DNA of 6,366 bases from Clostridia bacterium (GTDB lineage Bacteria > Bacillota > Clostridia > Christensenellales > Maliibacteriaceae): assembly GCA_017935825.1 (NCBI GenBank), contig JAGBGW010000217.1, positions 1-6,366 on the forward strand. Reading direction: 5' to 3'. This document shows positions 5,760 to 6,366 of the stretch, one piece after another. Each line of letters starts with the position of its first letter. Position 1 is the stretch's first letter. Made by a program: the position numbers and the translations under genes. The notes below the pieces were generated by a model that saw only the letters and a list, made by a program, of their open reading frames with translations, had not been told where the DNA came from and ran no database searches.

Positions 5760-6366
5760 TTACCAATCAAATCCCAGATCCACACCTTCCCGTGCAAATA
5801 CAGGGATGGTATCAAAGGGGGTGTCGACTTCGATGGTCTGTCCGCCTTCGTAAACCTTGCTCTTGTCAAAGAAATCCACCCAGCGTGCACCTTCGGGAAG
5901 ATAGACGGAGCGTTTTTCCTGTCCTGCGTAGAGCACGGGGGCAACCAGGATATCGCCGCCGAACATGAACTGATCCTCAATGTCCCATGCTTTCTTATCC
6001 TCGGGGAAATTGAAGAACAGTGTGCGCATGACAGGGGTGCCAAACGCATGTGCTTCCTGCATCAGGCGCTTGATGTAAGGCTGCATCCTGTAGCGCAGTG
6101 CATGGAACTTGGTAAGGATGGGGTAAGCCTTTTCACCGTAGCTCCAGATTTCGTTGTCCGCACCTGCCACCATCATGCCACCGCCGTCGCCGATACCGGG
6201 ACGATGGGGTTCACGGTCGCCGTGGACGCGCATCACGGGGCAGAAGGTGCCAAACTGGAACCAGCGGACAAACAGCTCGCGGAAGTCCTCATGCTCGGTA
6301 TAGCCGCCGTGGAAGCCGCCGATATCAGTGGTCCACCAGGGAATGCCTGCAAGGCCCATGTTCTGA
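5760..6366 (-). CDS. Glycoside hydrolase family 31, C-terminal part (5' end off-window)
   Basis: About 201 residues and the stop are visible; the frame runs off the right edge, and the Met at 6359 is internal (QNMGLAGIPWW). The GH31 marks are GIPWWTTDIGGFHGG, near the end of the (beta/alpha)8 barrel, then CPVMRVHGDREPH, where the Arg and His of RxHG are conserved sugar contacts, followed by SGADNE-like AGADNEIWSYG. The catalytic nucleophile and acid/base aspartates lie upstream, off-window. After the barrel comes the proximal beta domain (MFGGDILVAPVL, VYLPEGARWVDFF), and the chain ends soon after TIPVFAREGVD, so the distal C-terminal domain of many GH31 enzymes is absent. Members cleave alpha-glucosides, alpha-xylosides and related sugars; the exact substrate cannot be told. 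No signal is visible in this part. Confidence 0.93.
   Translation of the reverse strand, partial: QNMGLAGIPWWTTDIGGFHGGYTEHEDFRELFVRWFQFGTFCPVMRVHGDREPHRPGIGDGGGMMVAGADNEIWSYGEKAYPILTKFHALRYRMQPYIKRLMQEAHAFGTPVMRTLFFNFPEDKKAWDIEDQFMFGGDILVAPVLYAGQEKRSVYLPEGARWVDFFDKSKVYEGGQTIEVDTPFDTIPVFAREGVDLGFDW

Noticed and set aside
6357..6359. ATG as the start of the GH31 gene
   Set aside because: The residues before it (Gln-Asn) continue the conserved GH31 barrel sequence, and a start here would leave out both catalytic aspartates. It is an internal Met of a gene running off the window.

Overview
The window reads as an ordinary chromosomal stretch from an anaerobic, Gram-positive, Clostridia-like bacterium (Oscillospirales or Christensenellales style). 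The lineage is inferred from gene content: a ferredoxin-dependent 2-oxoacid oxidoreductase operon, strong AGGAGG-type ribosome binding sites, and a cytosolic GH31 glycosidase. No phylogenetic marker is present. There are no RNA genes, CRISPR arrays, insertion sequences or phage genes, and no gap between genes exceeds about 95 bases.

Plus strand, 1-4241: the C-terminal 179 residues of a ParA/MinD/CobQ-like P-loop protein (start off-window) are followed by a tight five-gene run. This comprises a 2x[4Fe-4S] ferredoxin subunit (korD/vorC type), the alpha subunit VorB, the TPP-binding beta subunit, the gamma subunit, and a branched-chain aminotransferase (ilvE). Gaps are 12 to 30 nt, and alpha/beta overlap by 1 nt (TAATG). 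The four oxidoreductase subunits should form one enzyme that interconverts a 2-oxoacid plus CoA with an acyl-CoA plus CO2 and reduced ferredoxin. IlvE interconverts valine, leucine and isoleucine with the matching branched 2-oxoacids, so the operon most simply links branched-chain amino acids to branched acyl-CoAs, in either direction. The run ends at a strong hairpin that also serves the converging gene.

Minus strand, 5667-4303: a 454-residue M48-type zinc metallopeptidase (HECGH plus downstream EFSAD). Its C-terminal third holds two diverged copies of a PASTA-like module. This is the least ordinary item in the window.

Minus strand, 6366-5760: the C-terminal part of a GH31 glycoside hydrolase, ending in a 12-bp hairpin just before the M48 gene.

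The five operon genes contain no TTA, CTA or TCA codons over about 1200 codons, which creates very long but spurious antisense reading frames (up to 885 codons). The genes on either side do use such codons. I found no convincing new multi-gene system. The points most worth following are the M48-repeat fusion, the P-loop gene attached to the oxidoreductase operon, and a possible internal promoter before the ferredoxin gene.
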